Shown: one piece after another, positions 5,749 through 14,948 of the stretch
Layout: the number at the start of each line of letters is the position of its first letter
How positions within the stretch are numbered: position 1 is the stretch's first letter
Source: Bythopirellula sp041737835
GTDB lineage: Bacteria; Planctomycetota; Planctomycetia; Pirellulales; Lacipirellulaceae
Reading direction: 5' to 3' (one strand)
Assembly (NCBI GenBank): GCA_041737835.1
Contig: JBGSQY010000001.1
DNA length: 64,000 nucleotides
Notes under the pieces: model-generated
The model's input: the letters and a program-made list of their open reading frames with translations, nothing else
Databases searched by the model: none
What the model was told of the DNA's origin: nothing
Translations under genes and position numbers: made by a program

Positions 5749-8334
5749 ATGAACAAGCAGTTAGCTGACGTCTTGCGTGAGCAGATAACCTGCATACGTC
5801 ATGCGCTAGAAGAACCTGATATTAAAGCTGCCGAGGCGAAGATTCCAGGTTGCAGAGGCGAAATACTGCGATTACGCGCTGTATTAAAAGAGCTAGAGTG
5901 CAAGCTAGATATTACCCCAGAAATTCAAATAGTCTTTCTAGGTCCGAGTCGTCACGGCAAAAGTACGTTGCTAAATGCCTTAGCCAGACAATCGTTGCTG
6001 CCAACTTCTGACGTCAAGCCATGTACAGCCTCAATACTACGTTTGAAATGGGCGCCTGATTGGTTTTGCAAGTTGAGTTTTGTACGACGTAGTGAACTGC
6101 TTTCAGACCGAACCACAGCAGTTGAAGAAATCGAGGATTATTTGAAAAGGGCTAAGGCCCACTATTGCGAAGAAGAATTGCCTGATGATCCTAAGTATGT
6201 ACTGAACACCTTACAAAGGTTCATTCATCTATTTGGAATCGATCCATCGAGCGACCCCCAAACTCTTGTTGAAAAAGTTAAAACCGCTGAAATTCCATCA
6301 AACGTACTCGAAAAACTTGGCAGACCTCACGAAGCCAAAGCAGGATCATTTGAAAAGCTAAAGGAAGGTTTATCACCTTACCTATCTACGGCTGGTGTCT
6401 ATTGGACAGTCGTTGAATCTTGCGAAATATCTGGACCATTTGACAATTGGCACCCCAATCTAAGCTTGGTTGACTTACCGGGTACGAATGATTCTAACCC
6501 ACAACGCACTGCTATAACGAATAGCCTTCGCGATAAAGCACAAGCCGTAGCGATTGTAACCAGTGACAGTAACATCGGCCCTGATATCTTGTCATGGTTA
6601 AAATCATCTTCTGTGTTGTCAGATTTCCTTGAATCGTCTGCCAACAATCGACAGCGGCTTTTTATCATTCGCACAAAGCTTGATAGTTTTAATCCGGAAA
6701 TAGATGATGTGGAGTCCGAGCAAGAGGAAGAAGCTCTTAGGCAGCAAGGATTCGTAAAGTATAAGAACGAACAAGAGGCTGCTTATCGAGAAATGCTACG
6801 AGAGATTGTTTATCCCAGGTTATTAGCGACATCAGATATCGACAATCTCAAGAAAGCTGAACTCTTAAAGCGAGTGGATGAAATCCCTGTACATTTCATT
6901 TCCGCACAAGCATATGAAGCTTTTGAGGATCGAATTAAAGTTGGACCTACTGCAAAAAGGCGCTTTAAAGAGCACTTCGGAGAGGATTCTTCAGCCACAG
7001 GTATCCCCGGTTTGCGAGATTTCGTAAATCGAATGGCTGCGGAATACCTCGCAGTCAATTTTTATGAAGATATTCAACTTCGTCTAGAAAGAGAGGTGGG
7101 CCTTTTGGCCCAATACTTTCAACGCGAAGAAACTACCCTGCAAGCTCAACGCTCAGGCGCAGGCAAATCCGTTGGCGCCTTGGTTACACGCGTCGAGAAG
7201 GAAATAGTGCCATGGATTGCGGATACTGTACAAACACAAGTTCAAAAGTTTAGTCATCAAGCGCAATCGGGTGGAGAAGGAATCCGCCACAGAATGGACC
7301 AAGCATGGCGAATGTCTGATTTGCGATTAAAAGACAAGCAAGAAAAATGGGAGCTTTTACATTGGAATACACTCCGTGCCACAGGTCGCAAGGGTGGAGA
7401 ACATATGACCGCAAGTGGTCAATATGTTGATATCAACGAAGATATCTGTAGCGTGCTACTTGGAGATGTCATTTTAGCCTGGACATCATACCGCGATTAT
7501 TTGATTCAAAAGGCAATTGATGAACTTACGGATCGATTTTCAAGCGAGCTTCAATTGAAATTCCAACAGCTTGCTGAGCAAGTTGTTGATATTCGCGCTA
7601 GAGAGGCTATAGCAAACGTTTTATCGCAACTCGAAACAATCACCCTTAGTCAACGCGATGAACTTTTGCGAGTCATAGACAAAAACGTCCGAAAATTGGA
7701 GTCGATTAGGACACCCGCAAAAAACCATATTAAAACGTGTTTATCACCAACATTTGAACGCATTTCCAGGGAAGCTGGAGTTGGGTGCCAATCGCGAATG
7801 CGAAACATCCTTGTTCAAGGCTTTCAGCAAAACCTTACTGAAATTCGTGAGCACATCAACAAGCTAGTACTCAATGCTACTCATCAACTACTTAGCTCCT
7901 GTTCGACTGCACTACTTCAATTCAGCGATAATGCATCGCTACAAATTACAAATTCTTTACATGCGGTTGAAGCAACAACTAAAGTTGAGGATGAAAAAAT
8001 ACTCGATGAGCGTGAAATCGCTATTTCTGCCGCAAAAGAATCTCTTAAAAAGAATCGCTATCGCTCTCAAGAAGACTACTGGGCTTGGCACGACACGCTT
8101 TACCCTGGAGGCAGCTCCAACTCGCCAGAGTGGTTTGAATTGTCGAGATCAGTGAAAGAACTTGACGGATGGAAATGTAGAGTCTGTGGAGACCAAGAAG
8201 AGTTACATGCTGACCATATTACTCCACTATCAAAGGGTGGGGCTAATGATCTTGGCAACTTACAAACACTTTGCGTTTCATGCCATGAAAAGAAGACTGG
8301 CAGGCCATTGAAAAGGTGGCAAACAACTCGTTGA
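5749..8334 (+). CDS. Dynamin-type GTPase fused to a C-terminal HNH nuclease
   Basis: An 861-residue, probably cytosolic protein. The GTPase has P-loop GPSRHGKST (65-73), switch motif DLPG (242-245) and TKLD (309-312) as the base-binding motif. It is followed by a long helical, Gln/Glu-rich stalk (about 450-790) as in bacterial dynamin-like proteins. The last 60 residues form an HNH module: CRVC (810-813), ADH (821-823), Asn837 and CVSCH (842-846), giving four zinc Cys plus the H-N-H catalytic set. The ATG at 5749 has GAGG nearby and is preferred over the in-frame ATG at 5686. The gene is AT-richer than its neighbours and has no operon partner, which suggests transfer. Role by inference: an antiphage or abortive-infection effector in which GTPase sensing or assembly controls a nuclease. 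I recall no described family with this exact fusion. Confidence 0.85.
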   Translation: MNKQLADVLREQITCIRHALEEPDIKAAEAKIPGCRGEILRLRAVLKELECKLDITPEIQIVFLGPSRHGKSTLLNALARQSLLPTSDVKPCTASILRLKWAPDWFCKLSFVRRSELLSDRTTAVEEIEDYLKRAKAHYCEEELPDDPKYVLNTLQRFIHLFGIDPSSDPQTLVEKVKTAEIPSNVLEKLGRPHEAKAGSFEKLKEGLSPYLSTAGVYWTVVESCEISGPFDNWHPNLSLVDLPGTNDSNPQRTAITNSLRDKAQAVAIVTSDSNIGPDILSWLKSSSVLSDFLESSANNRQRLFIIRTKLDSFNPEIDDVESEQEEEALRQQGFVKYKNEQEAAYREMLREIVYPRLLATSDIDNLKKAELLKRVDEIPVHFISAQAYEAFEDRIKVGPTAKRRFKEHFGEDSSATGIPGLRDFVNRMAAEYLAVNFYEDIQLRLEREVGLLAQYFQREETTLQAQRSGAGKSVGALVTRVEKEIVPWIADTVQTQVQKFSHQAQSGGEGIRHRMDQAWRMSDLRLKDKQEKWELLHWNTLRATGRKGGEHMTASGQYVDINEDICSVLLGDVILAWTSYRDYLIQKAIDELTDRFSSELQLKFQQLAEQVVDIRAREAIANVLSQLETITLSQRDELLRVIDKNVRKLESIRTPAKNHIKTCLSPTFERISREAGVGCQSRMRNILVQGFQQNLTEIREHINKLVLNATHQLLSSCSTALLQFSDNASLQITNSLHAVEATTKVEDEKILDEREIAISAAKESLKKNRYRSQEDYWAWHDTLYPGGSSNSPEWFELSRSVKELDGWKCRVCGDQEELHADHITPLSKGGANDLGNLQTLCVSCHEKKTGRPLKRWQTTR

Positions 8335-8476
8335 GCATTGTGATTATTTTGGCTTCGATCAACAAACTGATTATGAGTTCATCCCACCGCCACAATCCGA
8401 GGTCACAGACCTCAGCCACAGAAATTTGTTAGCCGCGAGGCGGAGCGCGTCGCAGACGAGCGGGTGACAGAACGTC

Positions 8477-8536
8477 GTAGCATGGGCCCCCGGTCCGTGT
8501 TTTCAAAAATTCCCACGGCCGAGGCGGCCATGCTAC
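8477..8536. repeat. Palindrome GTAGCATGG...CCATGCTAC
   Basis: Outer arms GTAGCATGG and CCATGCTAC, with further complementarity CCGTG/CACGG inside, around an A/T-rich loop (TTTTCAAAAATTCC). It resembles the other REP-like palindromes in the window and lies in the spacer after the dynamin-HNH gene. Confidence 0.6.
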
Positions 8537-8685
8537 TCATTATTTAAGAATCCGCGGCTAGCGCCTTGCGGCTTAGTGGCCAAAGTTTTTTGTCGAATTT
8601 GGCCGCGCGAATCCATATAATGCGTTTCGAGGCGCGAGAAATTCGTTCGTCTCCAGCCCCAAGTCCCTAACTCCCAGTCCCAAAT

Positions 8686-9090
8686 TCAGCTTTGCAACAA
8701 CCGGAGGCCTGCAAACCAAGCAAACCTCGTAAACCTGGCAAAGCAGAGGGGGGAGCTATTAGCTGTTAGCCAGAGAAGAAGCTGGATTCCTGCCTGCGCG
8801 GGAATGACGGAGATACTGCGAAGACACTGTTGGGCGAGCCGACAGTGGCACTCGAATGTCTGCGCAGACTAGAAAACTAACGCCTCGCGCCTAGGAATTC
8901 GCGACTCGAATACGCAACTTGATCAATTCCAAGCGTTGATAAAGTTGATGAAGTTGAACAAGATGACAAAGTTCGGAGGAAGAAGCTGTTAGCTGTTAGT
9001 CAGAGGAATCCACGGAGAGAAGAATATGGCTTCAAACCTTGAACGTCTGGAGGCTAGATTCTTCGGTCGCCTAGGCTCTCTCAGAATGAC
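8686..9090 (+). repeat. Copy A of a duplicated intergenic block
   Basis: Segments 8686-8746 (with CAACCGGAGGCCTGCAAACC), about 8944-8972 (GTTGATGAAGTTGAACAAGATGAC) and 9011-9090 (CTTCGGTCGCCTAGGCTCTC) recur, reverse-complemented and in the same order, at 44265-44203, about 44107-44078 and 44009-43930. The DNA between the segments is less alike. No coding potential is seen. Confidence 0.75.
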
Positions 9091-9186
9091 TGAAATTTTC
9101 TCGCATTCCAAAACCAAAACCACCACATCAAGTAGAGAGTATAGCCCCACAACACCCAGCCCCAAGTCCCGAGCCCCCCTCCCCTC

Positions 9187-9564
9187 CTACATCACCACCG
9201 ACATCAACATCGAGAAACCAATAAACAGCACCGCGCAGATGCCTCCTTCGCAGATCGTCACCATCAACGCTGAGAAGGGGCCCGTGCGGACCATGATCGC
9301 GATGATGCCGGCGGTCATGGCGACTGGTCCCAGGACCTGGCTCCCCAGGCCGGGTTCCAGGATCGAAACGTTCACCCAAAACCGCAGCAGCACGTTGGCC
9401 ACGACAACTAGGAACATGCAAAGCAGGCTTTGCCAATAGTCGGGGGGCTCGACCGCCGCGAAGGCGCAGGCCATTTGCAATGCCCAGGCGGAAATAAAGA
9501 GGGCCGCCGGAACGAGGACGAGAAAAACCAAGGTCGGATCGAACATCGCGAGCAGCTGCGCCAT
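9187..9564 (-). CDS. Four-helix membrane protein, unknown function
   Basis: A 125-residue integral membrane protein with about four hydrophobic segments (LVFLVLVPAALFISAWALQ, LLCMFLVVVANVLL, VAMTAGIIAIMV, ICAVLFIGFSMLM). The start ATG at 9564 has a near-perfect AAGGAGA eight bases upstream. The family is not recognised. The gene is separated from the divergent serine acetyltransferase by about 440 bases in which I see no other gene, and its 3' end borders the repeat-rich region after the dynamin-HNH gene. No charged catalytic motif is visible, so no function is proposed. Confidence 0.7.
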   Translation of the reverse strand: MAQLLAMFDPTLVFLVLVPAALFISAWALQMACAFAAVEPPDYWQSLLCMFLVVVANVLLRFWVNVSILEPGLGSQVLGPVAMTAGIIAIMVRTGPFSALMVTICEGGICAVLFIGFSMLMSVVM

Positions 9565-10000
9565 GGGTGATTCTCCTTTCCGCTCAAAGTGCGAATCACA
9601 AGACGTGTCCCTTTCAAGAATATGTCACGACAGGCCGTGGTAAGGCGAGAATCGCTCGGCCGGCGCGGGATTTTTCTTGAATGGGAGTGTGGAAATGCCT
9701 CTGCCGGGGCAGTTGGGGGCAAGATTTGGCTGCTGGTAAGTCAGATCGCTCTCGCACCAGCGGGGCCAACGCCGGTAAAATGGTTAAACTCGCCAAGGCC
9801 CCGATGCCGACTGAACTCATGGTGACCGGTCGGTGTCAGCTTGGGCGGGAACGGAGTTTTTCGATGACATCTCGCTACGAAATCTGTTGCTGCTGTATGG
9901 GCCCGGCTTAAGCCGGGACTTTCTTCTGACCGTGCGCCACGGCCGGCGCTGTCTTACCAACATCCCACCGATCGCTTTTGACTCGCGAAGAGAGAATACG
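9565..10000. other. Spacer without a recognisable gene
   Basis: About 436 bases between divergent genes. The frame of the downstream acetyltransferase is open back to 9833, but that extension has no domain or start signal. No tRNA, clear hairpin terminator or repeat was recognised; the promoters of both flanking genes should lie here. Confidence 0.5.
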
Positions 10001-10960
10001 ATGGCCACCGATTTTCGGCTGAAAGACCAACTGCCGGATATTACCGAGCGGATTGTGCAAACCTACGAAGGCCTGGGCACGATCAACCACCTCGATCATT
10101 GCCCGCTGCCTAGCTACGACGAAGTCGTCGCGGCGATGCACGAGCTGACCGAAATCCTGTTCCCCGGTTACCGCCGCCGCACCGGCCTGCACCGCGGCAA
10201 CATTACTTATTACGTGGGCGATCTGGTCGACCGTTTGCACGATCGGCTAACGACACAGATCGGCCGCGCCTTGCGCCACGACGCCGGCGCTTCGAGCGAT
10301 TGCGACAGCGAACAAGATTACGAAGCCCTCGGCCAAGCGAAGACCTTGCAATTCTTGGATCAGCTTCCCGAACTGCGGAAAATGCTCGCCACCGACGTGC
10401 AAGCCGCGTTTGAAGGCGATCCCGCCTGCAAGAACGTCGATGAAGTGATCTTCTGCTATCCGGGGTTGGAAGCGATCACGATTTATCGGCTCGCCCACTT
10501 GCTGTACGAATTGCAGATCCCGTTCATCCCACGCATGATGACCGAATGGGCTCATAGCCGCACGGGCATAGATATTCATCCCGGGGCGACGATCGGCAGC
10601 TACTTCTTCATTGACCACGGCACGGGCGTCGTGCTGGGACAGACCTGCGAGATCGGCGAGCACGTTAAGATCTATCAAGGCGTGACGCTCGGTGCGCTCA
10701 GCTTTCCCACCGACAGCGATGGCCAATTGGTCCGCGGTCAGAAGCGGCATCCGACGATCGAAGACCGTGTGGTGATCTACGCCAACGCCACGGTTCTCGG
10801 CGGACGGACGGTCATCGGCCACGATTCGGTGATCGGTTCCAACGTCTGGCTGACTTCGAGTGTGGAACCGCACACGACCGTGCTGCTGGAAAAACCCAAG
10901 CTGAAAATGCGAAACGAAGTGGTCGACGAGTTGCGTCCCGAAACGCAGTATCAGATTTAA
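10001..10960 (+). CDS. cysE: Serine O-acetyltransferase (long EpsC-like form)
   Basis: Acetylates L-serine with acetyl-CoA, the first step of cysteine synthesis. 319 residues: an alpha-helical N-terminal half and a C-terminal left-handed beta helix of hexapeptide repeats. Diagnostic motifs are DIHPGATIG, FIDHGTGVVLGQT, VKIYQGVTLGA and VLGGRTVIG with IGSNVWL. The N-terminal extension (about 120 residues) makes it longer than E. coli CysE (273) and like forms common in Bacteroidetes and Planctomycetes. The ATG at 10001 is chosen because the conserved N-terminal helix starts just after it. No cysK is adjacent. Confidence 0.88.
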   Translation: MATDFRLKDQLPDITERIVQTYEGLGTINHLDHCPLPSYDEVVAAMHELTEILFPGYRRRTGLHRGNITYYVGDLVDRLHDRLTTQIGRALRHDAGASSDCDSEQDYEALGQAKTLQFLDQLPELRKMLATDVQAAFEGDPACKNVDEVIFCYPGLEAITIYRLAHLLYELQIPFIPRMMTEWAHSRTGIDIHPGATIGSYFFIDHGTGVVLGQTCEIGEHVKIYQGVTLGALSFPTDSDGQLVRGQKRHPTIEDRVVIYANATVLGGRTVIGHDSVIGSNVWLTSSVEPHTTVLLEKPKLKMRNEVVDELRPETQYQI

Positions 10961-11048
10961 GCGGATTACTCATTTTCGCGCTGGTGATTTCCAGCCGGTC
11001 TCGCTACGATGATTTCCTTCACAGGAAGATCACCACGGCGACCGTGTC

Positions 11049-12812
11049 ATGCTGCTTGGGCCCATATTTCGCGTCGAACTGGTTTCCGTGGCCCGCCGCC
11101 GGCGCTATTTTGTGTTGCGGGTGCTCTACGCCCTGCTGATTCTGTTCGTGCTGTGGACGACCTACAGCTCGGCTTATTATCTCCGAGCGGGCCAACCGTC
11201 GATTCGTGCTTCGGCGATGCTGGCCGCTGGGTTCTTCGTAAGCTTTAGCTGGCTGCAAGTGCTTTCGATCCTGCTGGTCGGTCCCGCGATGGCCGCCGGA
11301 ACGATCGCCACCGAGCGCGAACGCCGCACGATTGAATACCTGTTCGCCACCGACTTGTCGAACACCGAGATCGTGCTCGGCAAGACCGTGGCTCGCCTCA
11401 CGCTGCTCGGCCAATTTATCTTGGTGGGTCTGCCGATTCTTTTTCTCTTTCGCCTAATGGGAGGAATTCCCGCCGAGGCGTTGCTCGTGACATTCCTTTC
11501 CGCGGCGGGCACGGCAATCATGGTCACAGGCTTGAGCATTGCGATCTCGGTTTGGTCGCCGAAAGCACGGGATGCAGTCGGTCGAGTTTACATGCTGTTG
11601 CTCGCGATGCTTTCGCTCCCGGCAATTTTGATGGGCCTACAAGCGGCTAGAATCATTCCCCCCTGGCTCTGGGATACGATTGGGCAGCCTTTCAATAGTT
11701 GGCTGCTGATGCTCAATCCCATGAGCGTGCTGATGAACGCGATGGGGAACGTTTCCGCCATCGGTGTTGGACTCGATCTCACGAAAGTTCTCCAGGCCGT
11801 GGGCAATCAATTGCTCGTGGCGGTTGTCAGTTTGTCGCTGGCAGTGTTTGCGGTCCGGCGCGTTCATCTCTCCGAGTCGACCCGCACTGCCGAGAAACTT
11901 TCCAAGCAACCGACGGAACCAACCCGCCGCCCGCCCGGTGAGTATCCGATGATTTGGAAGGAGATGTATTCCAAAACGTCATCAACTCGCATGGGCAAGA
12001 TTGGGTGTTTCGCAATGGCACTCATTCTGATCGGCGTGTTAGCTGGAATGTTTTGGGCATTCATGGAATCGATTACGGCCCAAGATAGCTGGCGCCGCGA
12101 CAACTACTTTGAATTCCTCATGGGAATCACCGGCTATTTGGGCTGCGGCATGTTGCTGCTCCTCGGGGCTCGCAGCGCGGGGCTTATCGCTCAAGAGCGC
12201 GAACGCGATTCCTGGATCACGCTGATGTCGACGCCGCTCACCGCCAAGGAAATTATCTTGGGCAAACTTTGTGGCAATCTTTACAGTGCCCGTTGGATGC
12301 TGATCCTTTTGGCCCTCAGTTGGATCTTGGGCATCATTATCGACCCATCAGCGATTCTACCGATGCTGGGAACATGCCTGACGTTTGCCTTGTTGGCTTG
12401 TTTCACGACCTGCCTGGGTTTGCTCTTCTCGCTGCGCTCGCAGACCAGCTTGCGCGCGATGGGCCAAACCTTGGGGACCTTGATCTTCGTTGGGGGTGGC
12501 TATCTCTTCTGTTGCTGCACGGTCATGGCAGGCGGAGGAAGCGGCGGGGAATCGTGGGCATTCGTCCTTGCTATTTGCATACCTTTCCTGCTGGTCTATC
12601 CTAACATCGTGTTTTTGATGTCAGACAATTCCATAAATCGTGAAGCTCCTGTTTTTATGGGTGCCTTCATCATCGGAATGACCTGCTATGCTATCGCCAC
12701 TTATGCCATCTACAAGTATCTTGTCACGGAGTTCGACCAACACGCCGGCCGCACAAAGTCCCAGCCGGATGGCCTGCCCCTTTTTCCTTCTCCGACAAAG
12801 GTAACAGCGTGA
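11049..12812 (+). CDS. ABC-2 type permease, internally duplicated
   Basis: A 587-residue membrane protein with about 12 hydrophobic helices, the permease part of an ABC transporter of unknown substrate. It is a tandem duplication: in the first half ATERERRTIEYLFATDLSNT is followed by EIVLGKTVARL, and in the second half AQERERDSWITLMSTPLTAK is followed by EIILGKLCGNL. Both carry the cytosolic coupling-type motif ERER...EI-LGK of the family. A polar linker (about 275-310) joins the halves. No ATPase gene is adjacent; the genes around it point to other tasks. The downstream VWA gene starts 87 bases later in the same direction and may be cotranscribed. Confidence 0.8.
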   Translation: MLLGPIFRVELVSVARRRRYFVLRVLYALLILFVLWTTYSSAYYLRAGQPSIRASAMLAAGFFVSFSWLQVLSILLVGPAMAAGTIATERERRTIEYLFATDLSNTEIVLGKTVARLTLLGQFILVGLPILFLFRLMGGIPAEALLVTFLSAAGTAIMVTGLSIAISVWSPKARDAVGRVYMLLLAMLSLPAILMGLQAARIIPPWLWDTIGQPFNSWLLMLNPMSVLMNAMGNVSAIGVGLDLTKVLQAVGNQLLVAVVSLSLAVFAVRRVHLSESTRTAEKLSKQPTEPTRRPPGEYPMIWKEMYSKTSSTRMGKIGCFAMALILIGVLAGMFWAFMESITAQDSWRRDNYFEFLMGITGYLGCGMLLLLGARSAGLIAQERERDSWITLMSTPLTAKEIILGKLCGNLYSARWMLILLALSWILGIIIDPSAILPMLGTCLTFALLACFTTCLGLLFSLRSQTSLRAMGQTLGTLIFVGGGYLFCCCTVMAGGGSGGESWAFVLAICIPFLLVYPNIVFLMSDNSINREAPVFMGAFIIGMTCYAIATYAIYKYLVTEFDQHAGRTKSQPDGLPLFPSPTKVTA

Positions 12813-12899
12813 AAATAGCTGATATTCGCTTCGGTGGTTTTCTCTACCCCGTCTGCGTATGATGAATTGGTTCAAGACGAACATCATGCGGGGGAAGAC

Positions 12900-14615
12900 A
12901 TGGCCAATCGCGATACGCTCGGCGGGATCATCCATACCTATCAGAAATACGATCCCCAGCGGTTTCCCAGTCCCACCCAACCACCCCCCGACATGGTTTC
13001 TTCGGCCTTTGAGCATCTGCTCATGTACGGCCAGCACCGCGAGTTGACCGAAGAGGAACTCGCCCGCGCGGTGCGGATCGATCCCAGCCAATTCGCCGGA
13101 CTGGGCCCCAGCATCGAAGCCCTGCTGGCGATTCTCAAGGAACGCAAACGCAAGATTCTCGAACGCTTTGAAACGCGCAAAGTTCGCCGCCGTGCGCATA
13201 GTGCCTACGTCGAGCAGGCGCAAAGTATTGATCCCCCCCGCCGACATCGCGACCAATTTCGCGCGGCGATTCACAATGAGCAGCTTCGCGACCTCCAGCG
13301 ACTCTGGTACGCCGCGGGAGACGACAATTCTCCTTTTGCCCGTGGCTTGGTTGGCTTGATCGAAGCACTCGGCAACAAGTACGAAATCGAAGAGCTAGCC
13401 GCGCGTTATGAGTTCACGGGCCGCGAAGCCATGACCGTTCCACTGGCACTTGAGGTGAAGGAAGAACTGGAGCGGATCGACGAGCTCATCAAGCAACTCG
13501 AGGAAGCACGCGAGACGGCTCAAATCGGCATCATCGATATGGAGGCTCTCGCCGAGTTTGCCGAACCCGGCGATATCGATCAACTCAGTGCCTTGCAGCA
13601 ACAGATTCAAGATTTCTTGCGCGAAACGGCCGAACGTCAGGGACTCGAACAACACCAAGGCCAATTCCGTGTCACTCCCAAAGCCTATCGCATCTTTCAG
13701 GCGAAGTTGCTGGAACGATTGTTCAGCGAATTGGAATCTTCCCGCTCGGGGAGGCACCAAGGCCCCGTGCTTGGTGAAGGTGCCGTCGAACTGCAAGCCA
13801 CCAAAGATTACGAGTTCGGCGATTCGATCACGCACCTCGACATTCCCGGCACGTTTGTGAATGCGTTGATTCGTCAAGGAACGGAAGGTCGGACTGCAGG
13901 CGATCCAATACGTTTTAATTCCGACGACATGCAAGTTCATCGCACGCGTAACAATCCCAAGTGCGCAACCTGCGTGTTGATGGATATGAGCGGCTCGATG
14001 CGCTACGACGGGCAGTATATCAATGTGAAACGCATGGCCCTGGCGCTCGAAGGGTTAATTCGCAGTGAGTATCCTGGCGACTACGTTCAGTTCGTCGAGA
14101 TGTATAGCTTTGCCAAACCCGTGGAACGGGGTCGCATTGTCGAGCTGATGCCCAAGCCGGTGACGGTGTTTGATCCCGTGGTCCGTTTGCGCGCCGACAT
14201 GAGTCGCGACGACGTAAGCGAATACCAAGTGCCGCCGCACTTCACCAATATCCAACACGCGCTCTCAACGGCTCGACGGCTCTTGGCCACGCAAGACACT
14301 CCCAATCGGCAAATCATCCTCATCACCGATGGCCTTCCCACGGCGCATTTTGAGGGTGAGATGCTCTATCTGCTTTATCCGCCCGATCCGCGGACCGAAT
14401 CCGCCACGATGCGCGAAGGCCAACTCTGCCATCGCGAAGGGATCACGATCAATCTTTTCCTGCTTCCCAGTTGGTCACAAACCGAGGAAGACGTGCGCTT
14501 CGCCTACCGCCTTGCCGAATCCACCAAAGGCCGTGTTTTCTTCACCGCCGGGAACGACCTCGACCGCTTCGTCGTGTGGGATTATCTGCGCCGACGGCGC
14601 GAGATTCTTGCCTGA
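12900..14615 (+). CDS. VWA-domain protein (CoxE/magnesium-chelatase-like architecture)
   Basis: 571 residues without signal peptide. The N-terminal half is helical and charged (KERKRKILERFETRKVRRR, LKEELERI...), and the C-terminal third is a von Willebrand A domain with an intact MIDAS: DMSGSM at 362-367, with ITDGLP later. VWA proteins of this shape usually work with a MoxR/AAA ATPase in complex assembly or metal insertion, but none is visible nearby. The ATG at 12900 follows a GGGGGA and is preferred over the earlier in-frame start at 12834. It follows the duplicated permease gene, which may or may not be functionally linked. Confidence 0.8.
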   Translation: MANRDTLGGIIHTYQKYDPQRFPSPTQPPPDMVSSAFEHLLMYGQHRELTEEELARAVRIDPSQFAGLGPSIEALLAILKERKRKILERFETRKVRRRAHSAYVEQAQSIDPPRRHRDQFRAAIHNEQLRDLQRLWYAAGDDNSPFARGLVGLIEALGNKYEIEELAARYEFTGREAMTVPLALEVKEELERIDELIKQLEEARETAQIGIIDMEALAEFAEPGDIDQLSALQQQIQDFLRETAERQGLEQHQGQFRVTPKAYRIFQAKLLERLFSELESSRSGRHQGPVLGEGAVELQATKDYEFGDSITHLDIPGTFVNALIRQGTEGRTAGDPIRFNSDDMQVHRTRNNPKCATCVLMDMSGSMRYDGQYINVKRMALALEGLIRSEYPGDYVQFVEMYSFAKPVERGRIVELMPKPVTVFDPVVRLRADMSRDDVSEYQVPPHFTNIQHALSTARRLLATQDTPNRQIILITDGLPTAHFEGEMLYLLYPPDPRTESATMREGQLCHREGITINLFLLPSWSQTEEDVRFAYRLAESTKGRVFFTAGNDLDRFVVWDYLRRRREILA

Positions 14616-14948
14616 TCATTTGAATGCAGGTGGCTCGGCACTCGAATTGCGTTGACCCTAGCGACTGCCAAAACCTTGAGGCTTGTTGCTGTAACAGATT
14701 TCATAATGACTGCCGAGGGATCAATCATGCGACATTCCAACACCAAATTCCTGCAAAGTCTGCCTATTTTAACACGTCTCGCTTTGTATTATTCGTGCTT
14801 TTTGGCCGTATTAGGCAAGCTCTGCTGCCGTTTGCTAGCTTATAAAGATAATCCTTGCCCCCCAGACGATAAATCACTACATTCCACCGCGTTTTCCCGG
14901 TCAGGCTCATTCCTTACACGTCCACGACTCGTACCAGGCAGGTTCATC

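Larger units (their letters stand above)
8335..9186. other. Repeat-rich non-coding stretch downstream of the dynamin-HNH gene
   Basis: About 850 bases without a convincing gene. It holds a CGAGGTC...GACCTC element near 8396 (a related one is near 5533, on the other side of the dynamin gene), a palindrome at 8477-8536, and several short segments that recur in the opposite orientation in the non-coding region 43870-44265. The small open frame at 9026-9439 is the shadow of the membrane protein gene at 9187-9564 plus repeat DNA. Confidence 0.7.

Noticed and set aside
9026..9439. 137-codon frame on the plus strand
   Set aside because: It runs from repeat DNA into the antisense of the membrane protein gene; Ser/Thr/Pro-rich with no domain.
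12621..13274. 217-codon open frame on the minus strand
   Set aside because: It is antisense to the end of the permease gene and the start of the VWA gene, with no recognisable domain.
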